Positions 36,673 through 44,522 of a DNA stretch of 64,000 nucleotides are shown here, piece by piece; within the stretch, counting starts at the first letter, position 1; the number at the start of each line of letters is the position of its first letter. The stretch is from positions 1 to 64,000 of the forward strand of contig NZ_JAEKJB010000010.1 in the NCBI RefSeq assembly GCF_016785095.1, in the 5' to 3' direction. A program made the position numbers and the translations under genes. The stretch comes from Alloalcanivorax marinus. Lineage in GTDB: Bacteria > Pseudomonadota > Gammaproteobacteria > Pseudomonadales > Alcanivoracaceae. The notes beneath the pieces are model-generated. The model was not told the DNA's origin. It was given only the letters and a program-made list of their open reading frames with translations, and made no database searches.

Positions 36673-37139
36673 GGTCTGATCTCCCGCGCCGCCCGGTACA
36701 GCCCGCAAAGCGCAAGCAGCGCCAGGCTCGGCACCATCAGCCCCTGAGGCCACCACAGCGGCACGCCAAGCATGGTGGAGGTGGAACCGTAATCCTGGCT
36801 GTTCTGCATCAGCAGAAAGGTGCGCCAGCCCATCAACGCCGCCACCGCCGCCAACAGCAGATGGCCGATGGCCAGCAGCCCCCGGTTCACCGGCGCCGGC
36901 AGAAAGCCCGCTATCAGATCCACGCGAATATGGTTGTCGGTCATCTCGCACAGGGGCAGAAAAGCCGTCACCGCCACGGCGATGGCCATTTGCAGCATTT
37001 CAATGTCACCGGGGATCGGCGCGGAAAACAGCTTGCGCCCCACCAGTGACACCAGCGACATGACAATCAGCACCAGGACGATGGCGCCACCGGCCAGGGC
37101 GAACCCCAGCGACAACCGACGCAGAATAACGCCCGCCAT
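36669..37139 (-). CDS. dctQ: TRAP transporter small permease (DctQ)
   Basis: A 156-residue membrane protein with four predicted helices (about residues 12-34, 45-65, 85-105 and 130-150). The conserved motif CEMTDNHIRVDLIAGFL lies between helices 2 and 3. It is the small subunit that pairs with DctM. The gene lies 29 bases after dctP and overlaps dctM by ATGA, giving the usual P-Q-M order. Confidence 0.9.
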   Translation of the reverse strand: MAGVILRRLSLGFALAGGAIVLVLIVMSLVSLVGRKLFSAPIPGDIEMLQMAIAVAVTAFLPLCEMTDNHIRVDLIAGFLPAPVNRGLLAIGHLLLAAVAALMGWRTFLLMQNSQDYGSTSTMLGVPLWWPQGLMVPSLALLALCGLYRAAREIRP

Positions 37140-37168
37140 TGTTCACTCCGCTCACAGGGAGGCGCGCT

Positions 37169-38233
37169 TCAGCGCGCCAGTTCCGGGGTGTGTTGCTTGA
37201 CCGTTTTCTGAAGGCCGTCGAACAGGGCCTGGCGGTCCAGGCCGCCGTCGTCGTTGCCCACCCAGTCATCGACCACGCTTTGCGAGGCCTGAACCATGGC
37301 CCGATAGGCGGCGTCGTCCAGGGTAACGATGGTGTGCTTGTCGTCGGCGGCGATGCGGTTTTTCACCTGATCGATGGCCTGATCCCAGGCCTTGCCGAAG
37401 CGCACGGTAAGCGCCTCGCCACTGTACTCGTCGACGATCTTTTTCAGGTCGTCCGGCAAGCCCTGGTAGCGCTGCTGGTTCATCAGCATGGCCAGGGTGG
37501 TCACCGTGGTGGTGGCCTGATCCGGTGCCGTTTGCATGTGATGGAAGGTGGTTTCGTCCAGCTTGGTGGGCGGTACCACTTCCCATACCGCCAGGGCGCC
37601 GTCGATCACCCCCTTGGACAAGGTGTCGGCGATTTGCGACGGCGGCATGCTCACCGGCGTGGCGCCCACGGAGGTGAGAAAGCGGGATGCCAGCCGGGTG
37701 GAAGCGCGAATCCGCAGGCCCTTCACATCATCCAGGTTGCTCACCGGCTTCTTCGCGGTGTGCAGGGTGCCGCCGCCATCGCTGTACACCGCCAGCACCT
37801 TGTAGTCCTTGAAATCATCCTTGGCGTAGGTCGTGGAATAGTCCCAGATGATGCGGCTGGCGGTCTCGCCACCGGCCGGCAAAACGAACGGCAATTCCAG
37901 CGCCTCGCTGCGCGGGAAACGGCCGGCGGAGTAACCCAGCGCTGTCCACACCACGTCCACCACGCCGTTGCGCGCCATGTCCGCCAATTGTCCCGGCGTA
38001 CCGCCGAGCTGCATGGAGGGATAGATCTCGCATTGGATGCGACCGTCCGACGCCGCCTTCATGTCCTCGCACCAGGGTTCGATCACGTTCTGCTGGGCGT
38101 TGGAGTTGGCCGGCAGGAAATGCTCGATACGCAGAGTAACGGTGTCGTCGGCGTGGGCACCGGTCAGCCCCAGGGTCAGGCTCAGGGCGGTGCCGGCAAT
38201 CCAGAGGGGGAGGTTTCTTATGCTTGCTTTCAT
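37169..38233 (-). CDS. dctP: TRAP transporter periplasmic solute-binding protein (DctP)
   Basis: A 354-residue extracytoplasmic binding protein of TRAP family 7. It has a Sec signal peptide (MKASIRNLPLWIAGTALSL, cut after AHA, about residue 28). Also visible are the EPWCEDMKAASDGRIQCEIYP segment and GLRIRASTRLASRFL, with the arginine (about 175) that usually holds the ligand carboxylate. The start at 38233 follows GAGGTCATC. It is the first gene of the dctPQM operon, divergent from the flavin hydroxylase. A HpaR-type operator lies at its promoter, tying its ligand to hpa substrates. Confidence 0.92.
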   Translation of the reverse strand: MKASIRNLPLWIAGTALSLTLGLTGAHADDTVTLRIEHFLPANSNAQQNVIEPWCEDMKAASDGRIQCEIYPSMQLGGTPGQLADMARNGVVDVVWTALGYSAGRFPRSEALELPFVLPAGGETASRIIWDYSTTYAKDDFKDYKVLAVYSDGGGTLHTAKKPVSNLDDVKGLRIRASTRLASRFLTSVGATPVSMPPSQIADTLSKGVIDGALAVWEVVPPTKLDETTFHHMQTAPDQATTTVTTLAMLMNQQRYQGLPDDLKKIVDEYSGEALTVRFGKAWDQAIDQVKNRIAADDKHTIVTLDDAAYRAMVQASQSVVDDWVGNDDGGLDRQALFDGLQKTVKQHTPELAR

Positions 38234-38254
38234 GATGACCTCGTCTGTCTTTGC

Positions 38255-38265
38255 TTGTTGTTCTT
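38255..38265 (-). promoter_or_regulatory. Candidate Hfq/Crc A-rich site in the dctP leader
   Basis: Reads AAGAACAACAA on the minus strand, an exact AANAANAANAA pattern, about 22 bases before the dctP start codon. Confidence 0.45.
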
Positions 38266-38298
38266 GATGGCGACGCCCATGCCGGGCACGCCGCAATC

Positions 38299-38314
38299 CA
38301 TTAATTTGTTAATG
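38299..38314. promoter_or_regulatory. Candidate HpaR operator (CATTAA-TTTG-TTAATG) at dctP
   Basis: Perfect 6-bp inverted repeat with a 4-base spacer, located just downstream of the dctP -10, where a repressor would block transcription. The same arms and spacing recur at 41431-41446 in front of hpaG1. Confidence 0.7.
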
Positions 38315-38315
38315 A

Positions 38316-38345
38316 ATACTAAACAGCCTCCGAGCGGCCGGTCAA
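38316..38345 (-). promoter_or_regulatory. Candidate sigma-70 promoter of dctPQM
   Basis: On the minus strand TTGACC (38345-38340) is 18 bases from TAGTAT (38321-38316). The operator begins two bases after the -10. Confidence 0.6.
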
Positions 38346-38525
38346 TGCGCCGGCATGAATAAAATCGTTTCCTTCCCGGGTAGGTATACATTCGCGCACC
38401 CCGCCGTTGAAAAGTGCAATTTTTCCCTCGGAAAACACCTGGGACTCCCCTCTTCTCTCGCCGATGATGAAAAAAGCAACGCAAACAACGGTTCATCACG
38501 GTCGCCTCCGTGGCTTGGAGATTGC

Positions 38526-38548
38526 GTAGGAGCGACTTCAGTCGCGAT
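38526..38548 (+). repeat. REP element upstream of the flavin hydroxylase gene
   Basis: GTAGGAGCGACTTCAGTCGCGAT minus its last bases matches the other REP copies exactly. It ends about 42 bases before the hydroxylase start codon, so it is probably in the mRNA leader. Confidence 0.8.
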
Positions 38549-38569
38549 GAAGCTGGCAAGGCCGATCAG

Positions 38570-38577
38570 AAAAACAA
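38570..38577 (+). promoter_or_regulatory. Candidate Hfq/Crc A-rich site at the hydroxylase RBS
   Basis: AAAAACAA fits AANAANAA and directly abuts the Shine-Dalgarno AGGAG of the flavin hydroxylase gene. Confidence 0.4.
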
Positions 38578-38590
38578 AGGAGAAATCCCA

Positions 38591-40477
38591 GTGCAGTTCC
38601 ATCATCACGGTTACGTTTCCAGCGACCCCCGCGTCGAGGACGCCGCCGGCACCGGCATCGACCGTCCCGCGGACCTGCCCGAGCACGTCGACGTGCTGAT
38701 CGTCGGCAGCGGCCCGGCGGGCATGATCGCCGCCGCGCAACTGGCTAAATACCCGAACGTCACCACCCGCATTGTCGAGCGCCGCCCGGGCCGCCTGAAA
38801 CTGGGCCAGGCCGACGGCATCCAGGCACGCAGCGTGGAGACTTTCCAGGCATTCGGCTTCGCCGGGCGCATCACCGACGAGGCCTACCGGATCACGGAAA
38901 TGGCGTTCTGGTCCCCGGACCCGGCCAACCCGGACAACATCACCCGCGCCTCGGTGGCGCTGGATGACGGCACCGGCGAGATCAGCGAATTCCCTCATCT
39001 GATCGTTAATCAGGCCCGGGTTCTGGATTACTTCGCCGAATTCGCCCGCAACGCCCCGGCGCGCATCACGCCGGACTACGGTCTGGAGTTTGTCGGCCTG
39101 GACATCGACCGGGCCGCCGAATACCCGGTCACCGTGACCCTGCGGCATGTGAGCGGCGAACGGGAAGGCGAGGAACGCACCGTGCGCGCCAAATACGTGG
39201 TCGGCTGCGACGGCGCCCACAGCAAGGTGCGCGAGGCCATTGGCCGCCAGCACGTGGGCAAGGTGGCCAACCACGCCTGGGGCGTGATGGACGTACTCGC
39301 CACCACCGACTTCCCGGACATCCGCACCAAATGCGCGATCCAGTCCGCCAGCGGCGGCAGTATCCTGCACATTCCCCGCGAAGGCGGCCATTTGTTCCGC
39401 ATGTACGTGGACCTGGGCGAGGTGTCCGCCGACGACAACCGTCAGGTGCGCCAGACCACCCTGGAGACCACCGTGGCCAAGGCCAACCGCATCCTCCATC
39501 CCTACACGCTGGAGGTGAAGGACTGTGCCTGGTACACGGTCTACGAGGTGGGCCACCGGGTCACCGACAAGTTCGACGACGTGGACCCGGGTGACGAGGG
39601 CCGGCATGCGCCGCGCGTCTTTATCGCCGGCGACGCCTGCCATACCCACAGTGCCAAGGCCGGCCAGGGCATGAACGTCTCCATGCAGGACGGCTGGAAC
39701 ATCGCCTGGAAATTGGGTCAGGTGCTGTCCGGCCAGGCGCCGGCGGAACTGCTGGCCACCTATTCCGAGGAACGCCAGGAGGTGGCCCAGAACCTGATCG
39801 ACTTCGACCGCGAGTGGTCGAGCCTGATGGCCAGGCCCACCGAGGACTTCGAGGACCCCAAGGAACTGGCGGACTTCTATGTGAAAACCGCGGAATTTCC
39901 CGCCGGCTTCATGACCGAGTACCGCCCCTCCATGATCACCGGCGACACCCGCCACCAGTCACTGGCCACCGGTTTCCCGGTGGGCAAGCGCTTTAAATCG
40001 GCGCCGGTGATGCGGGTCTGCGACGGCAACGATGTGCACCTGGGCCACCACGCCACCGCTGACGGCCGCTGGCGGATCTATGCCTTCGCCGACGCCGGCG
40101 CCGAACGGCTGAACGACTGGGCGGAATGGGTGCTCAACGCCGCCGCCTCGCCGGTGGCGCGCTTTACCCCGGACGGCGCCGATCTGGACAGCCTGTTCGA
40201 CATCAAGGTGATCTATCAGCAACCCCACGGCGAAGTGGAGTTCGGCCCGTCCATTCCGCCGCTGTTCCAACCCCGGGTGGGCCCCTTCCAGCTCACCGAC
40301 TACGAAAAGGTTTACGCCATCGACCCGGAGCGCGACATCTTCGAGGCGCGCGGCGTCGACCGTGGCGGCGCCGTGATCGTGGTGCGCCCGGACCACTATG
40401 TGTCCCAGGTGCTGCCGTTCGAGGCGGTGGATGAACTGGCGGCGTTCTTCGAGGCCAATACCCGACGCCCGGGCTGA
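38591..40477 (+). CDS. MobA-like single-component FAD aromatic hydroxylase
   Basis: A 628-residue flavoprotein monooxygenase, closest by recall to Comamonas 3-hydroxybenzoate 4-monooxygenase MobA. It has the FAD GxGxxG (VGSGPAG, residues 38-44), the FAD-binding GDACHTHSAKAGQG (about 347) and a C-terminal thioredoxin-like domain. Residues Asp75, His136, Lys247 and Tyr272 fall at or within one position of those I recall around the MobA substrate pocket. The GTG start at 38591 has AAAGGAG eight bases upstream. It takes the place of HpaBC beside a complete homoprotocatechuate operon. The substrate may therefore be a hydroxyphenylacetate, or 3-hydroxybenzoate if pocket conservation decides. It converges on hpaA with 5 bases between. 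Confidence 0.85.
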   Translation: MQFHHHGYVSSDPRVEDAAGTGIDRPADLPEHVDVLIVGSGPAGMIAAAQLAKYPNVTTRIVERRPGRLKLGQADGIQARSVETFQAFGFAGRITDEAYRITEMAFWSPDPANPDNITRASVALDDGTGEISEFPHLIVNQARVLDYFAEFARNAPARITPDYGLEFVGLDIDRAAEYPVTVTLRHVSGEREGEERTVRAKYVVGCDGAHSKVREAIGRQHVGKVANHAWGVMDVLATTDFPDIRTKCAIQSASGGSILHIPREGGHLFRMYVDLGEVSADDNRQVRQTTLETTVAKANRILHPYTLEVKDCAWYTVYEVGHRVTDKFDDVDPGDEGRHAPRVFIAGDACHTHSAKAGQGMNVSMQDGWNIAWKLGQVLSGQAPAELLATYSEERQEVAQNLIDFDREWSSLMARPTEDFEDPKELADFYVKTAEFPAGFMTEYRPSMITGDTRHQSLATGFPVGKRFKSAPVMRVCDGNDVHLGHHATADGRWRIYAFADAGAERLNDWAEWVLNAAASPVARFTPDGADLDSLFDIKVIYQQPHGEVEFGPSIPPLFQPRVGPFQLTDYEKVYAIDPERDIFEARGVDRGGAVIVVRPDHYVSQVLPFEAVDELAAFFEANTRRPG

Positions 40478-40482
40478 GACGA

Positions 40483-41382
40483 TCAGCCGCGCCGGTTGTG
40501 GCGGCGATAGCGCCCCGGCGTCATGCCCGTCTCACGGGTGAAGAAGCGGGAAAAGTAGGCCGGATCGTTGAAACCCAGGCGGTAGCCGATCTCGTTGATG
40601 GAAGCGGTGGTGAAGATCAGCAGCCGCCGCGCCTCCTGGACCCGCCGGTCGAACACCAGCCGCTTGCTGGGCTTGCCGGCGGTGCGCCGGCAGATCTCGT
40701 TAAGCCGGTTCTCGGTGATATCCAGGGCCTCGGCATACTGGGAGAGCGTCCAATGATGCGCGTGGTGGTCCTCGATCAGCATCTGGAAACGCTGAAACAC
40801 CGCCAGGTCCTCATGGCGGGCCGGCTGCGACGGCAACGCACTGGAGGACAACCGGAACAGACGGATGAAGATCAGCCGCGCCAGGCTGCGCACCGCCACT
40901 TCACGCCCGGGGCCGTCGCTGGCGGCTTCGTCGCCGAGCGCGTCGAACAACCGCTCCAGGCGCTCCAGTTCGGCGTGCCGGTGCGGTTCCAATTGCGCGC
41001 GGGCCACGCACAGCGGCCGCACTTCGGTGGGATCGGCGAGATCACCACTTTCCTCCAGCAGGCTCCAAACCAGCTGCTGGCGCACGGTGAGCACGTGGCC
41101 GTCGGCGTCCGCCTGGGTCACGAAAGCATGGGTCACCGTGGGCGGCGTAAGAAAGAACAGGGGCCCGTGCTGGTGATGCTGGCGTTCGTCCAGGTAGACG
41201 CGCACCAAACCGCTTTTGACGAAGTGCACCTGGAAAAAACGATCGTGGCGATGGGCCGGCATGTTGCGGCCAAAGAAATCCGCCATCGGTCCCAGGGCGT
41301 CGTAGTGCACCTCGGCATCGGCGTAGCGCTGGTCGTACACCTGGCCGATGTTGATGTTGGGAATCGGTTCATTGTTCTTCAT
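40483..41382 (-). CDS. hpaA: AraC-family activator HpaA
   Basis: A 299-residue regulator with an N-terminal cupin sensor (about residues 30-120, PAHRHDRFFQVHFVKSG) and a C-terminal AraC DNA-binding domain (about 195-295, LSQYAEALDITENRLNEICR and LGFNDPAYFSRFFTRETGMTPG). The opening IPNINIGQVYDQRYADAEVHYD is characteristic of HpaA, which activates 4-hydroxyphenylacetate hydroxylase genes in E. coli. The start at 41382 follows GGAGAGCCCT. It is convergent with the flavin hydroxylase and divergent from hpaG1. This supports a hydroxyphenylacetate-type inducer. Confidence 0.85.
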   Translation of the reverse strand: MKNNEPIPNINIGQVYDQRYADAEVHYDALGPMADFFGRNMPAHRHDRFFQVHFVKSGLVRVYLDERQHHQHGPLFFLTPPTVTHAFVTQADADGHVLTVRQQLVWSLLEESGDLADPTEVRPLCVARAQLEPHRHAELERLERLFDALGDEAASDGPGREVAVRSLARLIFIRLFRLSSSALPSQPARHEDLAVFQRFQMLIEDHHAHHWTLSQYAEALDITENRLNEICRRTAGKPSKRLVFDRRVQEARRLLIFTTASINEIGYRLGFNDPAYFSRFFTRETGMTPGRYRRHNRRG

Positions 41383-41423
41383 AGGGCTCTCCGGAACCCA
41401 GCATAACCGATCGCGCCGGCCGC

Positions 41424-41452
41424 TTGAATTCATTAACATCTTAATGTACAAA
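41424..41452 (+). promoter_or_regulatory. Candidate hpaG1 promoter with the operator in its spacer
   Basis: TTGAAT (41424-41429), a 17-base spacer, then TACAAA (41447-41452). The operator CATTAACATCTTAATG (41431-41446) fills the spacer exactly, so a bound repressor would exclude RNA polymerase. Confidence 0.7.
41431..41446. promoter_or_regulatory. Candidate HpaR operator (CATTAA-CATC-TTAATG) at hpaG1
   Basis: Perfect 6-bp inverted repeat with a 4-base spacer, the same arms as at 38299-38314. HpaR, a MarR-family repressor encoded at the end of this operon, is the obvious candidate ligand. Confidence 0.72.
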
Positions 41453-41460
41453 ATCCAGCA

Positions 41461-41468
41461 AAGAACAA
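41461..41468 (+). promoter_or_regulatory. Candidate Hfq/Crc A-rich site at the hpaG1 RBS
   Basis: AAGAACAA fits AANAANAA and lies two bases before the Shine-Dalgarno AGGAG of hpaG1. Confidence 0.45.
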
Positions 41469-41480
41469 ACAGGAGTTCCC

Positions 41481-42260
41481 ATGCGCCACGCTCTCGTGGA
41501 AATCAACGGCGACCCGGTCGCCGTCACGGTCGACGACGATGGCCTGCGTCGCGCCAACGGCGACCTGGTCGGCACCGACCGCCTGCGCTGGCTGCCGCCG
41601 GTGTCCGGCACCATGTTCGGCATCGCTCTCAATGACCGGGCCTTGCTGGAGTCCCACCTGGACAGCTTCAACCATCCCCCCTACGAAAAGCCGCCGACAA
41701 GACCGGTGCTGTTCATCAAGACTCCGAACACCCGTAACGGACATCAACGGGCAGTGTCGCGGCCCGCCGGAGAGCGTCTGCAACCGGGCCCATCCCTGGG
41801 CGTGGTGATCGGTAAAAGCGCCAGCCGCGTCCGCGAAACGGATGCCCTGGATTACGTGGCCGGCTACACCGTGGTCAACGAGTTCAGCCTGCCGGAGGAC
41901 AGCTACTACCGGCCAGCGGTGAAGGCCAAATGCCGGGACGGCTTCTGCCCGCTGGGCCCCTGGGTAACCAGCGCCGACGAAGTGGGCGACCCGGCTGGCC
42001 TGGCCGTGCGGCTGTCCGTTAACGGCGAACTCAAACAGGAAGGCAATACCGCCAATTTCGTGCGCCCGGTGGCGCGCCTGATCGCCGAGCTCAGCGAATT
42101 CATGACCCTGCACGAAGGCGACGTGCTGATCGCCGGCGTGCCGGCGGGCCGTGTGGACGTCCAGCCCGGCGACGAAGTGGCGGTGGAAATCGACCGGGTC
42201 GGCACTCTGGTGTCGTTCGTGACGGAAGAAGGCGCCCCCCGGGAAGGAGACCGCTCATGA
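41481..42260 (+). CDS. hpaG1: HpaG1, 4-hydroxyphenylacetate degradation decarboxylase/isomerase N-terminal subunit
   Basis: A 259-residue fumarylacetoacetase-fold protein equal to the N-terminal half of E. coli HpaG, which decarboxylates 5-oxopent-3-ene-1,2,5-tricarboxylate (OPET). The segment YRPAVKAKCRDGFCPLGPW is typical of this half. The ExE metal-ligand pair present in HpaG2 is replaced here by PSLGVVIG, as in the N-terminal half of E. coli HpaG. Activity may therefore depend on HpaG2. It starts at 41481 after AGGAG and overlaps hpaG2 by ATGA. Confidence 0.88.
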   Translation: MRHALVEINGDPVAVTVDDDGLRRANGDLVGTDRLRWLPPVSGTMFGIALNDRALLESHLDSFNHPPYEKPPTRPVLFIKTPNTRNGHQRAVSRPAGERLQPGPSLGVVIGKSASRVRETDALDYVAGYTVVNEFSLPEDSYYRPAVKAKCRDGFCPLGPWVTSADEVGDPAGLAVRLSVNGELKQEGNTANFVRPVARLIAELSEFMTLHEGDVLIAGVPAGRVDVQPGDEVAVEIDRVGTLVSFVTEEGAPREGDRS

Positions 42261-43036
42261 AACACGCTCGCATCCGGCATAACGGCGAAGTGCTCGACGT
42301 CACCGTCAACGACGACGGCGATATCCTGCTGGCCGACGGCACGCCGCTCGACGCCGGCCAGGTGACCTGGCTGCCGCCGGCCACCGGCACCATGTTCGCC
42401 CTGGGCCTCAACTACGCCGACCACGCCGCCGAACTGAGCTTCAAATCGGCACCCAAGGAACCCCTGGTGTTCGTCAAGGCGCCCAACGCCTACACCGGCC
42501 ACGACGGTTACAGCTGGCGCCCGGACAACGTGGATTACATGCACTACGAGTGCGAGCTGGTGGCGGTGATCGGCAAGACCGCGCGTAACGTCAGCCGCGC
42601 CGACGCCCTGGAGTACGTGGCCGGCTACACCCTGTGCAACGACTACGCCATCCGCGACTACCTGGAAAATTACTACCGGCCCAACCTGCGCGTGAAAAAC
42701 CGTGACAGCACCACCCCGGTGGGCCCCTGGATCATCGACAGGAGCCAGGTTCCGGAGCCCAACAACCTGACCCTGCGCACCTACATCAACGGCGAACTGA
42801 AACAGGAAGGCAGCACCGCCGACATGATTTTCGACGTGCCCTTCCTGATCGAATACCTGTCCGGCTTCATGACCCTGCAGCCCGGCGACATGATCGCCAC
42901 CGGCACGCCCAAGGGCATGGCGGACGTGCAACCCGGCGACGTGGTGGACGTGGAGATCGAGGGCATTGGTCGGCTGCGCAACACCATGCTCAGCGAAAGT
43001 GAATTCTTCAAGAACGCGAAGGAGCAGTCATCGTGA
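42257..43036 (+). CDS. hpaG2: HpaG2, HHDD isomerase/OPET decarboxylase C-terminal subunit
   Basis: A 259-residue fumarylacetoacetase-fold enzyme corresponding to the C-terminal half of HpaG. It isomerises 2-hydroxyhepta-2,4-diene-1,7-dioate to the 2-oxo form. Metal ligands are visible as MHYECELVAVIG (Glu-x-Glu, about residue 97) and the Asp in CNDYAIRD. GDMIATGTPKGM lies near the C terminus. It overlaps hpaG1 (ATGA) and hpaE (GTGA). Split G1/G2 genes are typical of pseudomonads and relatives; enteric HpaG is one fused protein. Confidence 0.9.
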   Translation: MKHARIRHNGEVLDVTVNDDGDILLADGTPLDAGQVTWLPPATGTMFALGLNYADHAAELSFKSAPKEPLVFVKAPNAYTGHDGYSWRPDNVDYMHYECELVAVIGKTARNVSRADALEYVAGYTLCNDYAIRDYLENYYRPNLRVKNRDSTTPVGPWIIDRSQVPEPNNLTLRTYINGELKQEGSTADMIFDVPFLIEYLSGFMTLQPGDMIATGTPKGMADVQPGDVVDVEIEGIGRLRNTMLSESEFFKNAKEQSS

Positions 43037-44493
43037 TCAAGCATTGGATTAACGGCCGGGAAGTGGAAAGCCCGGAAACGTTCGACAACATCAACCCGGC
43101 CACCGGCGAAGTGATCGGCCCGGTGGCCAGCGGCACCGAGAAGGAAGTCAACGAAGCGGTGGCCGCCGCCAAGGCCGCCTTTCCCGGCTGGGCCAACACC
43201 CCGGCCAAGGAACGGGCCCGGCTGATGCGCCGCCTCGGCGAGCTGATCGACGAAAACGTGCCGCGCCTGGCGGAACTGGAGACCCTGGATACCGGCCTGC
43301 CGATCCACCAGACCAGGAACGTGCTGATCCCCCGCGCCTCGCACAACTTCAACTTTTTCGCCGAAGTCTGCACGCGCATGAACGGCCACACCTACCCGGT
43401 GGATGACCAGATGCTCAACTACACCCTGCACCAGCCGGTGGGAGTGTGCGCATTGGTGTCGCCGTGGAACGTGCCGTTCATGACCGCCACCTGGAAGACC
43501 GCCCCCTGCCTGGCACTGGGCAACACCGCCGTGCTCAAGATGTCCGAGCTGTCGCCGATGACCGCCGCCGAGCTGGGCAAGTTGACCAAGGAGGCGGGCA
43601 TCCCGGACGGCGTGTTCAACGTGATTCAGGGTTACGGGTCCACCGCCGGCGACGCCCTGGTGCGCCACCCGGACGTGCGCGCCGTGTCCTTCACCGGCGG
43701 CACCGCCACCGGCCGCAAGATCGTTCAGAACGGCGGCATGAAGAAATACTCCATGGAACTGGGCGGCAAGTCGCCGGTGCTGGTGTTCGAGGACGCGGAT
43801 CTGGATCGCGCCCTGGACGCCGCCCTGTTCACCATCTTCTCGCTGAACGGCGAGCGCTGCACCGCCGGTAGCCGCATCTTCATTCAGGAAAGCGTCTACG
43901 ACGAGTTCGTGAAGAAGTTCGCCGAACGGGCCAAAAAACTGAAGGTGGGCGATCCGGAAAACCCGGACACGCAGGTGGGCTCCATGATCACCGGGCAGCA
44001 CTACGAAAAAGTCACCGGCTACATCCGCATCGGCATCGAGGAAGGCGCCAAACTGGTGGCCGGTGGCCTGGAGCGTCCCGAGGGTTTGCCCGACCGGGTC
44101 GCCAACGGCCAGTTCATCCAGCCCACGGTGTTCGCCGACGTGGACAACAAAATGCGCATTTGCCAGGAGGAAATCTTCGGCCCGGTGGTGTGCCTGGGCA
44201 GGTTCACCGACGAGGCCCACGCCCTGGAACTGGCCAACGACGTGCAGTACGGCCTGGCCTCCTACGTCTGGACCGAGAACCTGGCCAAGGCCCACCGGGT
44301 GGCGCGCGGCATCGAGGCGGGCATGGTGTTCATCAACAGCCAGAACGTGCGCGACCTGCGCCAGCCGTTCGGTGGCATCAAACAATCCGGCACCGGCCGC
44401 GAGGGCGGTGAATACAGCTTCGAGGTGTTCACCGAGGTGAAGAACGTCTGCGTCGCCATGGGCCACCATCACATTCCGCGCTGGGGCGTCTGA
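43033..44493 (+). CDS. hpaE: 5-carboxymethyl-2-hydroxymuconate semialdehyde dehydrogenase
   Basis: A 486-residue NAD-dependent aldehyde dehydrogenase that oxidises the semialdehyde formed by HpaD ring cleavage. Visible are the cofactor region VSPWNVPFM (about residue 146), the catalytic glutamate in MELGGKSP (about 242) and the catalytic cysteine in NGERCTAGSR (about 276). The C terminus ends EVKNVCVAMGHHHIPRWGV, which is usual for HpaE. The start is GTG at 43033 overlapping the hpaG2 stop (GTGA), with AAGGAG upstream. Confidence 0.93.
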   Translation: MIKHWINGREVESPETFDNINPATGEVIGPVASGTEKEVNEAVAAAKAAFPGWANTPAKERARLMRRLGELIDENVPRLAELETLDTGLPIHQTRNVLIPRASHNFNFFAEVCTRMNGHTYPVDDQMLNYTLHQPVGVCALVSPWNVPFMTATWKTAPCLALGNTAVLKMSELSPMTAAELGKLTKEAGIPDGVFNVIQGYGSTAGDALVRHPDVRAVSFTGGTATGRKIVQNGGMKKYSMELGGKSPVLVFEDADLDRALDAALFTIFSLNGERCTAGSRIFIQESVYDEFVKKFAERAKKLKVGDPENPDTQVGSMITGQHYEKVTGYIRIGIEEGAKLVAGGLERPEGLPDRVANGQFIQPTVFADVDNKMRICQEEIFGPVVCLGRFTDEAHALELANDVQYGLASYVWTENLAKAHRVARGIEAGMVFINSQNVRDLRQPFGGIKQSGTGREGGEYSFEVFTEVKNVCVAMGHHHIPRWGV

Positions 44494-44514
44494 CCCCGGC
44501 ACGGCGATAAGGAG

Positions 44515-44522
44515 AAAAACAA
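44515..44522 (+). promoter_or_regulatory. Candidate Hfq/Crc A-rich site at the hpaD RBS
   Basis: AAAAACAA fits AANAANAA, lies right after the Shine-Dalgarno GGAG and runs into the start codon of hpaD. Confidence 0.4.

Larger units (their letters stand above)
38234..38590. promoter_or_regulatory. 357-base divergent control region dctP / flavin hydroxylase
   Basis: No gene is visible. It holds the dctP promoter and operator (38299-38345), A-rich motifs at both mRNA starts and a REP element at 38526-38548, close to the hydroxylase gene. The hydroxylase promoter itself is not clear. A TATACA at 38385-38390 is a possible -10 without a convincing -35. Confidence 0.7.

Noticed and set aside
41481..42260. 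HpaG1 as a degenerate pseudogene because it lacks the ExE metal ligands
   Set aside because: The N-terminal half of fused HpaG also lacks them, and the frame is intact and coupled to hpaG2.
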